A stretch of 64,000 nt of DNA from Rhodopirellula sp. SM50 (GTDB lineage: Bacteria; Planctomycetota; Planctomycetia; Pirellulales; Pirellulaceae): the NCBI RefSeq assembly GCF_002289565.1, contig NZ_NTFY01000085.1:1-64000 (forward strand), read 5' to 3'. Below, piece by piece: positions 63,321 to 64,000 of this stretch. A program made the position numbers and the translations under genes. How positions within the stretch are numbered: position 1 is the first letter of the stretch; the number at the start of each line of letters is the position of its first letter. The notes beneath the pieces were generated by a model. That model searched no databases, was not told the origin of the DNA, and was given only the letters and a program-made list of their open reading frames with translations.

Positions 63321-64000
63321 CTAATGATTCCACGTGAATTCGGTGCTGTTGGCGAGCGTCCAATAGAGGTCTTCCAGCGCCTCTGCACGGTCGGAGCGCT
63401 CGGCCATTTTATTGATGAAATAGTCACGTTCGTCCGTGCTGGGGTAACGATTGAGCAGACACAGATAAATCGTCTCGATCGCCTGCGCGTCGTCACGGGC
63501 GAACAGGTTGATGTGTCCGGTCGCGTTCAGGATCGGATTCGGTTGCCCAGCTTCGCGAAGCATGTTGCCGTTGATCATCAACAGCCGTTGCGGAATGGTG
63601 ATGCCGTCCTTGGAGAACTCGTTTTCACCCAAATCACCGAAACGTTCCAAGAAATCATTGATCGAACCGTAGCGGATCAATTGAACCAGCAACGAGGAAT
63701 CACGATTGATCGCTTTGATCTTCGACGCCTGAACGATCGATCCGGCCACCTGTTCGGCACGCAATCGGGTCAAGGGAAACACCGCGTAGCGTTCTTCGTG
63801 TTGCGGGGTGACATCGAACGTCGCCCGGCTGTCAACGCGAAACGCATCACATTGTGCGATGATCCGAATCGTCCGTCGAACGTCGCGGTGTTGCACGAAA
63901 TCGTCCACGATCGGCTCCAACATCGGCGGCAGCGGTTCATCCAGCGGCAGGTTGTCGACCGCCTCGGTCGCCGAGCGTCCGAACATCAATGCCCAAAAGC
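63321..64000 (-). CDS. DUF1549/DUF1553-type protein, C-terminal part (cut by window end)
   Basis: The C-terminal 226 residues of a larger protein are present, with the frame open to the window end (FWALMFGRSATEAVDNLP). Family phrases are TRLRAEQVAGSIVQASKIKA, PQRLLMINGNMLREAG, CLLNRYPSTDERDYFINKMA and TLANSTEFTWNH at the end, the typical DUF1553 tail. It probably carries the PSCyt1 heme part to the right of the window. It is the upstream partner of the DUF1501 gene. Confidence 0.85.
   Translation of the reverse strand, partial: FWALMFGRSATEAVDNLPLDEPLPPMLEPIVDDFVQHRDVRRTIRIIAQCDAFRVDSRATFDVTPQHEERYAVFPLTRLRAEQVAGSIVQASKIKAINRDSSLLVQLIRYGSINDFLERFGDLGENEFSKDGITIPQRLLMINGNMLREAGQPNPILNATGHINLFARDDAQAIETIYLCLLNRYPSTDERDYFINKMAERSDRAEALEDLYWTLANSTEFTWNH

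Overview
The window looks like a chromosomal segment of a Pirellulaceae-type planctomycete (Rhodopirellula/Stieleria-like). The signs are high G+C, two CxPxR sulfatases, three DUF1501 genes each paired with a planctomycete-cytochrome (PSCyt/DUF1549/DUF1553) gene, a DUF1552/DUF1592-type pair, Tat-like leaders on many exported enzymes, a planctomycete-type ESLEQRRLLA leader on a large surface protein, and many dispersed palindromic repeats. No rRNA, tRNA, CRISPR array, IS element or prophage was seen. Genus and species cannot be fixed from the sequence alone.

Layout. 0.3-9.2 kb: exported Gfo/Idh/MocA oxidoreductases, a PQQ-type beta-propeller, a CE15-like esterase, an RlmA-like rRNA methyltransferase and a PYROXD2-like flavoprotein. 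9.3-12.5 kb: a hybrid histidine kinase (sensor-HAMP-HisKA-HATPase-REC-REC-Hpt). 12.6-17.4 kb: a sulfatase and a DUF1552/DUF1592-type operon. 17.9-28.4 kb: a propeller with a methyltransferase-like N-terminus, a modular serine hydrolase, a VCBS protein, and DUF3472 and DUF3500 proteins. 28.6-35.4 kb: a second sulfatase, an EF-hand/SGNH-like protein, and a fructan locus (GH32 plus fructokinase) that carries the last codons of a lost sugar porter and faces a small Fis-like regulator. 35.6-41.9 kb: a GNAT-nitrilase fusion, a small hypothetical gene and an NtrC-type two-component pair. 42.1-46.1 kb: a DHH phosphoesterase divergent from a diadenylate cyclase fused to a YbbR domain, then a tiny basic protein and a membrane protein with an RCK_C domain. 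46.4-54.9 kb: two consecutive DUF1501/PSCyt operons. 55.2-64 kb: a DUF1080 protein, an alkyltransferase-like DNA repair protein, a TIM-barrel isomerase, a low-complexity secreted protein, NAD+ synthetase, an exported nickel superoxide dismutase, and a third DUF1501/PSCyt pair cut by the window end.

How the genes work together. Most encode exported degradation of sulfated or esterified polysaccharide: sulfatases, esterase, GH32, DUF1080, oxidoreductases, propellers and DUF15xx/PSCyt systems. The most interesting coherent unit is 42.1-46.1 kb, which reads as a compact c-di-AMP module: a candidate phosphodiesterase, a synthase with its usual partner domain fused on, and a candidate RCK_C receptor at the membrane. 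The second theme is the intergenic DNA. At least five palindrome families occur alone and nested inside one another. Two copies contain the stop codon of a neighbouring gene, and one lies where the start of a PSCyt gene should be.
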